Below, piece after piece: positions 16,133-24,877 of a stretch of DNA of 46,565 nt. The position numbers and the translations under genes are program-made. This DNA is from Cyanobacteria bacterium OH_SFB_17 (GTDB lineage: Bacteria; Cyanobacteriota; Vampirovibrionia; Gastranaerophilales; Gastranaerophilaceae). Where the stretch lies: contig JAEWYI010000036.1 in the NCBI GenBank assembly GCA_023395735.1, forward strand, positions 1 to 46,565, given 5' to 3'. Each line of letters starts with the position of its first letter. Within the stretch, counting starts at the first letter, position 1. Under the pieces are notes generated by a model, which was not told the origin of the DNA, did not search any database, and saw only the letters and a program-made list of their open reading frames with translations.

Positions 16133-17395
16133 TTAAAAATACTCTTTGAATATTTTCATACTACAATACTGTCCGCACATCGTGCAAGGTTTTCCGTCAT
16201 CAATATCTTTTAATGCACATTTATCGATTGCTTCACGCTTTTGACCTGTCCAGTCAAGGTCTTTTCTTGCAACAGCCATCCTGTAATCTTGTTCAATCGC
16301 TTTTTGATTGCCTCTAGCCACATCAGCAGCGTGAGCTGCGATTCTGCTTGCAATAATACCTTCTCTAACCTGTTGAGCATTAGGAAGTCCTATATGTTCT
16401 GCAGGAGTAACGTAGCACAAGAAATCTGCGCCATGATACGCAGCAAGAGTTCCACCGATTGCAGCTGTTATATGGTCATATCCTGGAGCAATATCTGTAA
16501 CCAATGGTCCTAAAACATATAAAGGAGCATAATCAGTCAACACTTTTATTGTTTCTATCATTGCCGGAATTTTGTTTAAAGGCACGTGTCCGGGGCCTTC
16601 TACCATAGACTGTACGCCTGCTTTTCTTGCACGCTTAACCAATTCGCCTAAAATCATAGTTTCTGCAACTTGCGCTCTATCACCTGCATCAGCGATACAA
16701 CCAGGTCTCAGTCCATCTCCCAAAGAAAGTGTACAATCATATTCTCTTGTCAAATCAAGAAGTTCATCATAATATTCATAAAGAGGGTTTTCTTTTCCTG
16801 TTGCCTTAATCCAACAAGCAAGCATAGAACCGCCCCTAGAAACTATATCTGTAACCCTTCCCTGTTTTTCAAGCTGGTCTACAACAAATTTTGTAACTCC
16901 ACAGTGGACAGTAATAAAATCAACACCGTCTTTGCATTGTTTTTCAATATCTGAGAACAATTTATCTTTTGAAAGCAAGCCCAAATCTCTGTGAATATCA
17001 ATAGCTTCTTTTCCTGCTTGATACATAGGAACCGTTCCTATTGGAAGATTTGTCGCTTTAATAATTTGAGATCTGGTTTCGTCAATTTTATCGCCTGTTG
17101 ACAAATCCATCAACACATGAGCGCCTGTTGCTTCAATTATTTTAACTTTTTCTAATTCTTCTTCTATGCTTGAGCTTTCAAGAGATGTGCCGATATTAGC
17201 GTTTACCTTTACGCTGCAACCTTCGCCGACTGCAGTCGGAATTACATTTTCTCTTCTGTTATTTTTAAGAATAACAACTTTTCCCGATGCAACTTTTTCT
17301 ATAATTTGTTCTTTTGTAAATCCTTCTTGTTCTGCTACTGCAAACATCTCAGGGGTAACATTGCCCTTTTGAGCTTCTAAAATTTGTGTTGTCAT
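16133..17395 (-). CDS. thiC: Phosphomethylpyrimidine synthase ThiC
   Basis: The protein has 420 residues, the short form common in anaerobes and archaea (no long N-terminal extension). It converts aminoimidazole ribotide to HMP-P for thiamin using radical SAM chemistry. Diagnostic segments are SLGDGLRPGCIADAGDRAQ, VEGPGHVPLNKIP and DIAPGYDHITAAIGG. The C-terminal cluster motif reads CTMCGQYCSMK, so the spacing is C-x2-C-x3-C; I recall x4 in the best-studied long ThiC forms. GGAG precedes the ATG. The 116-base gap upstream, shared with divergent rarA, is too short and lacks the THI-box elements of a TPP riboswitch. Confidence 0.95.
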   Translation of the reverse strand: MTTQILEAQKGNVTPEMFAVAEQEGFTKEQIIEKVASGKVVILKNNRRENVIPTAVGEGCSVKVNANIGTSLESSSIEEELEKVKIIEATGAHVLMDLSTGDKIDETRSQIIKATNLPIGTVPMYQAGKEAIDIHRDLGLLSKDKLFSDIEKQCKDGVDFITVHCGVTKFVVDQLEKQGRVTDIVSRGGSMLACWIKATGKENPLYEYYDELLDLTREYDCTLSLGDGLRPGCIADAGDRAQVAETMILGELVKRARKAGVQSMVEGPGHVPLNKIPAMIETIKVLTDYAPLYVLGPLVTDIAPGYDHITAAIGGTLAAYHGADFLCYVTPAEHIGLPNAQQVREGIIASRIAAHAADVARGNQKAIEQDYRMAVARKDLDWTGQKREAIDKCALKDIDDGKPCTMCGQYCSMKIFKEYF

Positions 17396-17475
17396 AATTC
17401 ATTTCTCCTTAACTTTATGATACCAGAAACAAATAAAATGATGAATAGGTTAATTTTAACAACAAAAGAGGGGAT

Positions 17476-17512
17476 TTAGTATTTAGCGCATTTCGTGCTA
17501 AAATATACAGTA
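17476..17512 (+). promoter_or_regulatory. Promoter giving a probable leaderless rarA mRNA
   Basis: TAAAAT at 17499-17504 is followed by seven bases and then the rarA ATG at 17512, the normal distance from a -10 box to the first transcribed base. A weak -35 (TTAGTA at 17476-17481) sits 17 bases upstream. No ribosome site is visible before this ATG. Confidence 0.45.
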
Positions 17513-18804
17513 TGAATAACTTATTTACAGCGTTAGAAAATCAAAACAAACAAGTTCCTTTGGCAGAACTTTTGCGCCCAAAAACACTCGATGAATTTTT
17601 GGGTCAAAGCAACGTAGTAACTGCTAATAGTCCGCTTTTGAATTTGCTCAATTCAGGAAGATTGTTTTCAATAATTTTATGGGGAACTCCCGGTTGCGGC
17701 AAAACAACACTTGCAAGACTAATTGCAAACCACACAAACGCCCAGTTTATAGAAATTTCTGCGGTGACTTCAGGGGTGAAAGATATTAAAGATGCGGTTG
17801 AAGCGGCAAAAATGTCGTTGAGAAACGGAACAAAAACAATTTTATTTGTAGATGAAATTCACAGATATTCTAAAACTCAGCAAGACGCTCTTTTACCTCA
17901 CTTAGAAAACGGAACCCTTTTTATGATTGGCTCCACTACAGAAAACCCTTCATTTCAAGTCGTTCCTGCGCTTTTGTCCAGAGTTCAGGTGATAAAATTA
18001 AATACGCTTAACGATGATAGCATAAAAAATATTATCAAAAATGGGTTTGAATATTTAGAAAAAAGTTATCAAAAAATAACTTTAGATGAAAATGTTTACG
18101 ACTTTATCGTTAACCATTCAAGAGGAGATGCAAGAGCCGCTTTGAATTTGGTTGAAAATTCATATTTTGCCTCAAACTTAAAAGATGGCACCAGAGAGCT
18201 TAAAATGGAAATTCTTGAAAATATTTCTCAAAAAAGAAACACGAGATACTCAAGACAAGAGCACTACGACAGCGCTTCTGCGTTTCAAAAAAGTTTGAGA
18301 GGAAGCGATGCTGATGCGGCAATATACTATTTGGCAAAAATGATTTCAGCAGGCGAAGACCCTAGATTTATAGCGAGAAGGCTTATCGCAACCGCATCGG
18401 AAGATGTAGGGAACGCAGACCCGAATGCACTAAGCGTTGCAGTTAATGCATACAAAGCAGTAGAGCTTCTGGGTTTGCCTGAAGGAAGAATCCCGCTTGC
18501 ACAAGCCGTGATTTATGTTGCACAAGCCCCGAAATCAAACTCGACTATTTGCGCAATAGATTCGGCATTGAGCGATATTGAAAACGGAAAAGATTATCCA
18601 CCGCCGATGCACTTGCGCGATGCGCATTACAAAGACGCATCAAAATACGGATTTGGAATAGATTACGTTTATTCACACGCCAATCCTGAATACAAACAAC
18701 AATTTTTGCCTGACGAGCTTGTCGGAAAAAAATATGTAAAAGGAAATCCTGAAATAAAAGTTTGCCCCAAAAATCAAAATTATAAAGATGAGTTAAACAA
18801 ATAA
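17512..18804 (+). CDS. rarA: Replication-associated recombination protein RarA (MgsA)
   Basis: The protein has 430 residues, an AAA+ ATPase of the clamp-loader clade. Walker A is WGTPGCGKTTLA, Walker B is TILFVDEIHRYSKTQQDALLP, and sensor 1 is MIGSTTENPSF. The C-terminal tetramerisation region contains KSLRGSDADAAIYYLAKM and APKSNSTICAIDSALSDI, specific to RarA. It acts at stalled replication forks, unwinding DNA ends and helping recombination. It is transcribed divergently from thiC and ends before a clear hairpin at 18819. Confidence 0.95.
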   Translation: MNNLFTALENQNKQVPLAELLRPKTLDEFLGQSNVVTANSPLLNLLNSGRLFSIILWGTPGCGKTTLARLIANHTNAQFIEISAVTSGVKDIKDAVEAAKMSLRNGTKTILFVDEIHRYSKTQQDALLPHLENGTLFMIGSTTENPSFQVVPALLSRVQVIKLNTLNDDSIKNIIKNGFEYLEKSYQKITLDENVYDFIVNHSRGDARAALNLVENSYFASNLKDGTRELKMEILENISQKRNTRYSRQEHYDSASAFQKSLRGSDADAAIYYLAKMISAGEDPRFIARRLIATASEDVGNADPNALSVAVNAYKAVELLGLPEGRIPLAQAVIYVAQAPKSNSTICAIDSALSDIENGKDYPPPMHLRDAHYKDASKYGFGIDYVYSHANPEYKQQFLPDELVGKKYVKGNPEIKVCPKNQNYKDELNK

Positions 18805-18818
18805 AATGTTTAAAAACT

Positions 18819-18854
18819 AAAAGTTTGGTGAGGATTTAACCAGACCAAACTTTT
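18819..18854 (+). terminator. Intrinsic terminator after rarA
   Basis: An 11-bp perfect stem AAAAGTTTGGT (18819-18829) pairs with ACCAAACTTTT (18844-18854) across a 14-nt loop. It can serve both rarA and the convergent small gene ending at 18868. Confidence 0.75.
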
Positions 18855-18867
18855 AAACTAAAAATAT

Positions 18868-19149
18868 TTATTCTTTACTCTCATGAAGATTAGAAGATAT
18901 TTCTTCCTTTTCATCATAAGAAGAAATAAAGTGCAAATATCTTTCCATTCGCAATTTAAGCCAGCTTAACATAGTGTCTGAGCCATATACTTCTATAATT
19001 CGCATCCTCGAAAAATGTTTATAAGTGCAGTTATAAGACTCTTCGATGTAAGTTTTGCACTTGCAATTAAGCTCATCAATCAATTCATAAAGAGTTTTTA
19101 GCCATGCTGCTTGCACATGCATTTCGTTTACTTTATACTCTAAAATCAT
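18868..19149 (-). CDS. Hypothetical protein (93 aa)
   Basis: The protein has 93 residues, soluble and mainly helical. It has three cysteines near the middle (NCKCKTYIEESYNC) and aromatic-rich segments. The translation start is very well supported: AAAGGAGG lies six bases before the ATG, one of the strongest ribosome sites in the window, which implies high translation. I recognise no family. It is flanked by the rarA terminator on one side and divergent DUF192 on the other, so it is transcribed alone. Confidence 0.7.
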   Translation of the reverse strand: MILEYKVNEMHVQAAWLKTLYELIDELNCKCKTYIEESYNCTYKHFSRMRIIEVYGSDTMLSWLKLRMERYLHFISSYDEKEEISSNLHESKE

Positions 19150-19251
19150 ACTGACCTCCTTTCGAGGAGCAAGGGAAATGTAATTCGATATACAAAAGAT
19201 ATACGTTTTATATTATAACGGATATTATTTACTAATCTAAAGCATGAACGA

Positions 19252-19593
19252 ATGAAAATTTACAATTCTAAACAAAACAAATTAATATTTGGGGATATAA
19301 AAATCGCCGATAACCTTTTCACTAGGACAATTGGGCTTATTAGCAAAAAAAGTTTGGATGGTGGCGAAGGGCTATTAATAAAACCTTGTTGCTCTATTCA
19401 TACTTTTTTTATGAAATTTAATATTGATGTCGTTTTTTTAGATTCGAAAAATCAAATTTTGGCAATTTATGAAAATGTTACGCCGTTTAAAATTTTACCG
19501 ATTCATATTACTGCCTGTTGCGTTTTAGAACTAAAAGCAGGAGAAATTTCAAAAAGCGGACTTGGTGTCGGAGATGAAATATTTTTTGAATAA
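19252..19593 (+). CDS. DUF192 family protein
   Basis: The protein has 113 residues. The family core is GLLIKPCCSIHTFFMKFNID followed by VVFLDSKNQILAIYENV and VLELKAGEISKSGLGVGDEI. DUF192 proteins are small beta-rich proteins found in bacteria and archaea, often secreted, whose function is not settled. This copy lacks a signal peptide. The ATG has no clear ribosome site, and an overlapping mini-frame starts nine bases earlier. It is convergent with priA, leaving 63 bases between the stops. Confidence 0.85.
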   Translation: MKIYNSKQNKLIFGDIKIADNLFTRTIGLISKKSLDGGEGLLIKPCCSIHTFFMKFNIDVVFLDSKNQILAIYENVTPFKILPIHITACCVLELKAGEISKSGLGVGDEIFFE

Positions 19594-19656
19594 AAACTTA
19601 TCACCTAACAACCGGCGAAGCTTTCAAGCTGCTAAACTTCAAAATTCCCGTCTTAA

Positions 19657-21915
19657 TTACAAAATATCTATCGGATCAACATCTATCGTTAGCTTTATAT
19701 CTTTTGGCATTGTAATTTGGCTCATAAATTTTGAAACAAACATGTGGCCTTTTTCATCCATTTTGTTTTTTATCAAGATTTGGAACCTGAACAATCCCCT
19801 TATTTTTTCAATAACACAAGGACTTGGACCAAGAACAATCAAACGCTCAGAAACTCCATATTTTTCTATCATTGTAGAAAGTCGAAGAGCAATTTCCTGT
19901 GCGGATTTTTCTGCTCTAAAATTATTCTCCGCACTCAAAACCAACCTTATCACCTGAGAAAAAGGCGGATAATCGAATTCTTCTCGAGTAGCAATTTCGG
20001 TATCATAAAAATCGTTGTAATTTTGCTGTTTTGCACTTTCTAAGGCATAGAAATCGGGGTTATATGTCTGAAAAATAACGCTTCCAGAAAACTCACCCCT
20101 TCCTGAGCGGCCTGCAACTTGGGTTAGCAATTGAAAACCACGCTCAGAAGCCCTAAAATCAGGCAGATTAAAACTCGCATCTGCAGAAATAACCCCAACC
20201 AACGTAACATTAGGATTATCAAGCCCCTTTGCAATCATCTGGGTTCCGATTAAAATATCTATATCGCCCCGTTGAAACTTTTCTAAAAGCTCAATATGAG
20301 CATTTTTTTTAGTTAAAATATCACTGTCAATACGCTCCACAACCACATCTGAAAAAAGTTCTTTTATCAATATTTCTATTTTTTGCGTCCCTGTTCCTGC
20401 ATTTTTTAAAGAATCACTGCCACACTCAAGGCAAGTTTCAGGAAAAGATTTTTCTCTTCCGCAATAATGACATTTTAAACTTCTTGAATCAGAGTGCCAA
20501 ATCATAGGAATAGAACAATTTTCACACTCTATAACATGCCCGCAAGCCTGACATTGCGTGGTTGTTGAAAAACCACGGCGATTTATGAGCAAAATTATCT
20601 GTTGCCCTTTTTCAAGTGTTTCTTCAATAGCCTTTTGAAGTTGAACAGAAATTACACCCCTATAGGCCTGTTTAGAGTTATTTTGCATATTAATAACGGA
20701 AGTTTTTGCAACTGGAGCGTTGTTGAATCTGTTTTTCATTTCAAAAAGATTACCTGAGTTTTCTGCTTTATAATAAGTTGAAACATCAGGAGTCGCACTA
20801 CCCAGAACAAGCTGACAGTTATGAAACTCAGCAAGCTTTTCACAAATTTTTCTGGCATCATATCGTGGGGAAGGAGTAGTTTGTTTATAAGCATTTTCGT
20901 GTTCTTCATCCACAATAATAAGCCCGATATTTTTGAGCGGCGCAAAAACAGCAGAACGTGCACCTGCAAGAATTTTTATTTCGTTTTTATAAAGTTTTTG
21001 CCACACATCATATCTTTCGCCTTCAGAAATACTGCTGTGCCAAATTGCCACATCTTCTATTCCAAACTTCCTTGCCAAGCGTTTTGTAAGCTGTGATGCC
21101 AGTGCGATTTCAGGAGCCAAAAACAAGACATTTTTGCCCGATTTAATTGTGTCATCAATCAACTTAAAATAAACTTCTGTTTTTCCTGATGCTGTAACCC
21201 CATGGATAAGAATAGGAGAATTTGAAGGTTGAGAACTCAACTTCTTTTTTATGCCGTCATAAACCTTTTTTTGATCACCGGAAAGCTGGTATAATGCCTC
21301 TTTTTTGTCGACTTTTAAATTTTCTAAAGGGTTTCTGTATATTTCTTCATCTGAAATTTTCAAACAACCCAAAGCCTCAAGCTTAACAACAGTTGCACGA
21401 GTAGTCTTCGCCAATTTTTCAAATTCAATTAAAGACATTTTGCCTTTTTCTTTCAAAATTTCAAGAATTTCAAGTTGACGAGATTTTTTTCCAGACGTTT
21501 TTTTGCCACTTTTATCTTCTGAAGGAAACTGAATAAACTCAACGGATTTTTCGGTTTTTGAATTTTTATCTATAAGTTTTAGTGGAATAGCCATGTTCAA
21601 AACACTTACAAAGTCACAAATATAGTAATTTGCAACCCATTCAAGAAGCTTCAAATACTCAAGAGAAAAAAGCGGAGTCTCATCCAAAATTCTTGAAATT
21701 TTTTTCGCTCTTATCCCCTCAGGCAAATAATCTCCAAATCCAACAACAAAAGCATTTACTCCACCCTGCCTACCAAAAGGCACAAGTATAGCCTGACCGA
21801 TTTGGATTTTATCCCGCATCTCATCAGGTATAAGATAACTAAATGTCTTCACACCGAGCCCTTTTATATTGACAAGAGCAAGAGCGTATTTTGCTGTATT
21901 AATCTGTTTTTCCAT
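19657..21915 (-). CDS. priA: Primosomal replication-restart helicase PriA
   Basis: The protein has 752 residues, full length. Domains in order: an N-terminal DNA 3'-end binding domain (about 1-110), a winged-helix segment (about 145-200), and a superfamily 2 helicase with Walker A HGVTASGKTEVYFK and the DEEH box. The zinc-binding insertion has eight cysteines (CQACGHVIECENCSIP, then CHYCGREKSFPETCLECG), and motif VI is QVAGRSGRGEFSG. A C-terminal domain closes the protein. PriA reloads the replisome at repaired or collapsed forks. The ribosome site is weak. It is transcribed alone. Confidence 0.96.
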   Translation of the reverse strand: MEKQINTAKYALALVNIKGLGVKTFSYLIPDEMRDKIQIGQAILVPFGRQGGVNAFVVGFGDYLPEGIRAKKISRILDETPLFSLEYLKLLEWVANYYICDFVSVLNMAIPLKLIDKNSKTEKSVEFIQFPSEDKSGKKTSGKKSRQLEILEILKEKGKMSLIEFEKLAKTTRATVVKLEALGCLKISDEEIYRNPLENLKVDKKEALYQLSGDQKKVYDGIKKKLSSQPSNSPILIHGVTASGKTEVYFKLIDDTIKSGKNVLFLAPEIALASQLTKRLARKFGIEDVAIWHSSISEGERYDVWQKLYKNEIKILAGARSAVFAPLKNIGLIIVDEEHENAYKQTTPSPRYDARKICEKLAEFHNCQLVLGSATPDVSTYYKAENSGNLFEMKNRFNNAPVAKTSVINMQNNSKQAYRGVISVQLQKAIEETLEKGQQIILLINRRGFSTTTQCQACGHVIECENCSIPMIWHSDSRSLKCHYCGREKSFPETCLECGSDSLKNAGTGTQKIEILIKELFSDVVVERIDSDILTKKNAHIELLEKFQRGDIDILIGTQMIAKGLDNPNVTLVGVISADASFNLPDFRASERGFQLLTQVAGRSGRGEFSGSVIFQTYNPDFYALESAKQQNYNDFYDTEIATREEFDYPPFSQVIRLVLSAENNFRAEKSAQEIALRLSTMIEKYGVSERLIVLGPSPCVIEKIRGLFRFQILIKNKMDEKGHMFVSKFMSQITMPKDIKLTIDVDPIDIL

Positions 21916-21932
21916 ATTTTTAAATTTCTTTT

Positions 21933-21969
21933 TTTAAAGAGGCGCCGGCTTCGCCGGCGCCTCTTTAAA
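21933..21969. repeat. 17-bp perfect palindrome with GGCGCC core (likely terminator)
   Basis: The arms TTTAAAGAGGCGCCGGC (21933-21949) and its exact complement (21953-21969) flank a TTC loop. It lies after the PC4-like gene and just before priA on the minus strand, so it could end the upstream transcript. On that strand an A-rich stretch follows rather than a T run. Architecture and loop match the palindrome at 1970-2000. Confidence 0.65.
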
Positions 21970-22006
21970 TCTTTAGCTGTCCAGCTTTTTTCTGGCTAAA
22001 CTTTTT

Positions 22007-22246
22007 TTATTCTTCTTCAGTTAAAAATTCTTTCATTGCTTCTTCAATTGCGTCTCTTAAAATTTCAAGATTTTCAGGAGAGCAAGTAACACCTTTTTTA
22101 GTTGGAAGCCAGTTTGCACCGTCATCTGTTGTGTAGAAAATTCTCATATCTAGGTAGCTTTTACCTTTATATTCATTTATTGCAATTTGAAGTTGCTCGG
22201 TTGCGCTTCTTGGAACAGTCGCTATAATTTTTGGTTCATTAGCCAT
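22007..22246 (-). CDS. PC4/YdbC-like single-stranded-DNA-binding protein
   Basis: The protein has 79 residues. The central segment YKGKSYLDMRIFYTTDDG, then WLPTKKGVTCSPENLEIL, matches the PC4 (transcriptional coactivator p15) fold: K-x3-D-x-R-x-(Y/F) followed by P-x-K-K-G and a helix. Bacterial members bind single-stranded DNA as dimers; their cellular role is poorly known. A strong AAGGAGA site lies before the ATG. The tail is acidic (EAMKEFLTEEE). The call rests on motif recognition only, so a profile search would settle it. Confidence 0.7.
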   Translation of the reverse strand: MANEPKIIATVPRSATEQLQIAINEYKGKSYLDMRIFYTTDDGANWLPTKKGVTCSPENLEILRDAIEEAMKEFLTEEE

Positions 22247-22327
22247 TTTATCTTCTCCTTATTCGATTTTAAATACAAAAAAATTATAACATAAATATCA
22301 TAACGAAATTGAAGTTTCGCACGCATA

Positions 22328-22360
22328 AAAAAAGTGTCCAAAATATTTGGACACTTTTTT
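22328..22360 (-). terminator. Intrinsic terminator downstream of the 157-aa gene (both strands)
   Basis: A 15-bp perfect stem (22328-22342 with 22346-22360, AAAAAAGTGTCCAAA and its complement) encloses a 3-nt loop and ends in T runs on both strands. It lies 16 bases after the stop of the minus-strand gene at 22377. Confidence 0.85.
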
Positions 22361-22376
22361 GTTTTTTTATCTTTTA

Positions 22377-22850
22377 TTAATCAACTTCGTGGAATATTTT
22401 TTTACCAAGGCCTTTTTCTAGTACATCTTCATTTATTAAAACCTTAGGAGGAGCTTTATGCAAATCAAAATCTCCGCCGCCACCTGTAGATTGATCTCTC
22501 AAGCTACCATCTGGCAAATTGTATCTGGTTTTTACATCGCCCAGAGTTTCACCTTTTTGAGCTTTGTATTCGTAATGTTGAGGAGAAATTGTTATTCCTA
22601 AAATTTTAAATGCTTCAACATATTCGAGCTTTCCTGTTTTTATATCGTTTTTGTAGTTAAAGTTAGCTCTTTCTTTATAGTAATGTTCCCAGCTTTCGCC
22701 ATCTTTTTTGTCACGAAACTCAGCTGTTTTAGTTTTATCAGCCTGTTTAGTTGCCATAATTGAATTCACGGTTGCGGGTTTTGTTTCTTTTTTTTGTTGA
22801 ACATAAGCAGTTTCTTTTGCTGTTTGAGTAGATGCTACTTTTAAAGCCAT
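22377..22850 (-). CDS. Hypothetical protein with possible LysM-like segment
   Basis: The protein has 157 residues, hydrophilic and lysine-rich, with no signal peptide. The segment YEYKAQKGETLGDVKTRYNL (about 94-113), followed by PPKVLINEDVLEKGL, recalls a LysM repeat (Y-x-V-x-x-G-D-T-L-x-x-I), but it is incomplete and the middle is replaced by a glycine-rich stretch (STGGGGDF). The N-terminal 60 residues look disordered. AGGAGATATTATC precedes the ATG, which supports expression. The gene is monocistronic, with its own terminator. Confidence 0.6.
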   Translation of the reverse strand: MALKVASTQTAKETAYVQQKKETKPATVNSIMATKQADKTKTAEFRDKKDGESWEHYYKERANFNYKNDIKTGKLEYVEAFKILGITISPQHYEYKAQKGETLGDVKTRYNLPDGSLRDQSTGGGGDFDLHKAPPKVLINEDVLEKGLGKKIFHEVD

Positions 22851-22952
22851 GATAATATCTCCTAATGTTGTAAATCCTCGTTATATTCATGTAAACAATT
22901 TTTTCAAACAAAAATTTACTATTTAAGAGTTACATATTAACATTTGTTAACA

Positions 22953-24275
22953 TTAAATTATTTCACCTTTTAAATACCAAGTTTTGCAGCCTGATATTTT
23001 TACATTCAAAAATTGTCCTGTTAAATCTTCTTCATGCGGAATGTGGACAATTTTGTTGTTTCTGGTTCGTCCCGTGTTAATTTTTTTCCCTTTGTGGACA
23101 TTAAAAGAATCTATCAAAACTTCAAGTTCACGGCCTACATATTTTTTATTAGACGCTAGAACATATTCTCTAACCTGTGCATTTAGTCTTTCCAACCTAT
23201 CATTTTTAACTTCTTCTGACAAGAAAAGCTCTTCCCATTTTGCTGCGACAGTTTTTTCACGAGGAGAATAAGCCGCTGTATTTGAATAATCAAGCTCAAA
23301 TTCTTTTATCGCAGAAAGCGTTTCTTCAAACTGAGCATCAGACTCACCCGGAAATCCTGCGATAAAATCGCTTGTTATTGTCACATCCTTGATTTGTTCT
23401 CTTACTTTTTTAACAATTTTTGAATAAGTTTCTCTGTCGTAACGTCTATTCATTTTTTTCAATATTTCTGAAGAACCTGACTGCATCGGAATATGGAAAC
23501 ACTCGCAAACTTTTTTGCTATTTTTGACCGTTTCAATTAATTCATCAGTAATATCAGTCGGATAGGAAGTAGTAAATCTTATTCTAAATTCGCCTTCTAT
23601 TGAATCGATCTCTCTTATCAAACGAGCCAAATTCCAATCTGTATATTCACCTTTTTTACCGTATGAATCAACGTTTTGGCCCAACAATGTGATTTCTTTA
23701 AACCCTTTTTCAAGTGCGTCTTTAACTTCCTGAATTATGACTTGCGGATCTCTTGAGCGCTCTCTTCCCCTTGTGTAAGGCACTATACAATATGTACAAA
23801 AATTATCGCACCCCTCTGTTATCGTAATCCAAGCATTAACACTTTTTGCACGCTTCAATTCAACATCTTTTTCAGGAATAGGAATTTCTCCGTTGGCACA
23901 AACTTTTTCGCCTGCTTCAATTCTTTTTACAAGTTCCGGAAATTCGTTTATATTATGTGTTCCCATTACCAAATCGACATAAGGAGCCCTTTTTAAAATA
24001 TCCTCGCCGCCTTGTTGGGCAACACATCCGCAAAAAGCAATTTTCAATTCAGGACGATCTTTTTTCCACTTGCCCCAAGTACCGATTCTGCTGAATGCCT
24101 TGTCTTCTGAAAGCTGACGAATTGAACAGGTATTGATTATCAACAAATCCGCACTGTTTTTATTTTTTAGCTCGCAAACTTCTTCATAACCTAAAAAGTC
24201 AAGCATTCCAAGCATTTTTTCTGTATCGGACTTGTTCATCTGACAGCCCAAAGTCTCTATATATACCTTTTTCAT
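22953..24275 (-). CDS. miaB: tRNA methylthiotransferase MiaB
   Basis: The protein has 440 residues. The N-terminal UPF0004 domain holds one iron-sulfur cluster (ETLGCQMNKSD, NTCSIRQ, CGCVAQQ). The radical SAM core holds a second cluster in TEGCDNFCTYCIVPYTRGRE. A C-terminal TRAM domain follows (about 375-438). CIVPYTRGRERSR and the N-terminal YIETLGCQMN mark MiaB rather than RimO or MtaB. It adds the methylthio group to i6A37 of tRNAs reading U-starting codons, which include the tRNA-Leu in this window. It follows dut by 18 bases and is probably cotranscribed with it. Confidence 0.95.
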   Translation of the reverse strand: MKKVYIETLGCQMNKSDTEKMLGMLDFLGYEEVCELKNKNSADLLIINTCSIRQLSEDKAFSRIGTWGKWKKDRPELKIAFCGCVAQQGGEDILKRAPYVDLVMGTHNINEFPELVKRIEAGEKVCANGEIPIPEKDVELKRAKSVNAWITITEGCDNFCTYCIVPYTRGRERSRDPQVIIQEVKDALEKGFKEITLLGQNVDSYGKKGEYTDWNLARLIREIDSIEGEFRIRFTTSYPTDITDELIETVKNSKKVCECFHIPMQSGSSEILKKMNRRYDRETYSKIVKKVREQIKDVTITSDFIAGFPGESDAQFEETLSAIKEFELDYSNTAAYSPREKTVAAKWEELFLSEEVKNDRLERLNAQVREYVLASNKKYVGRELEVLIDSFNVHKGKKINTGRTRNNKIVHIPHEEDLTGQFLNVKISGCKTWYLKGEII

Positions 24276-24293
24276 TTTTTAATTTTCCTAACC

Positions 24294-24737
24294 CTATTTC
24301 CCGGTTGAGCCAAAGCCGCCTGCCGCACGTTGGGTTTCAGTCAAAGTTGAAACAACTTGTATTTTTGCCTTTTCAACTTTTGCTATTATCATTTGTGCGA
24401 TGCGTTCGTTTGGCGCAATAGTGTAAATTTCGCTTGAGAGATTTATCACAGGAATACAAACCTCGCCCCTGTAGTCTTCATCAATAGTACCGACGCAATT
24501 TACAAGAGAAATCCCGTGCTTTATAGAAAGTCCTGAACGCGGCCTGATTTGAGCTTCATAGCCCCTTTCAAGTTCAATCTTTATTCCTGTAGGAATAAGC
24601 GCCCTTCCAAGAGGTTTTAAAGTGATTTTAGAATCTATTGCAGCGCACAAATCCATTCCTGCTGCACCTTCTGTTTTGTACTCAGGAAGAGTCTTGTTGT
24701 TCTCCAGCTTTTCTATTTTTAAAATTGTCGTGTACAT
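24294..24737 (-). CDS. dut: dUTP diphosphatase Dut
   Basis: The protein has 147 residues with all five trimeric dUTPase motifs: AAGMDLCAA, RPRSGLSIKHGI, GTIDEDYRGEV, ERIAQMII and the C-terminal RAAGGFGSTG arm that closes on the active site. It splits dUTP to dUMP and pyrophosphate, keeping uracil out of DNA and feeding dTMP synthesis. No ribosome site is visible. The minus strand reads TGTTATCAT (an extended -10 form) six bases before the ATG, so the message may be leaderless. Confidence 0.96.
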   Translation of the reverse strand: MYTTILKIEKLENNKTLPEYKTEGAAGMDLCAAIDSKITLKPLGRALIPTGIKIELERGYEAQIRPRSGLSIKHGISLVNCVGTIDEDYRGEVCIPVINLSSEIYTIAPNERIAQMIIAKVEKAKIQVVSTLTETQRAAGGFGSTGK

Positions 24738-24877
24738 AATTTCATGATAACAGAAAAATTCAATTTATAAATAACCTTTTTTTGAACAAATTTTATTTTA
24801 ACTAGCAAAATATTTTTATTATAGGTTTTAAGTAAAAATATAAAAGAAAAAGTGTTGTATTCAATCGGAGAAAAAGA

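Noticed and set aside
19562..20043. Plus-strand frames opposite the 3' end of priA
   Set aside because: priA is clearly coding through this region, and these frames have no recognisable features.
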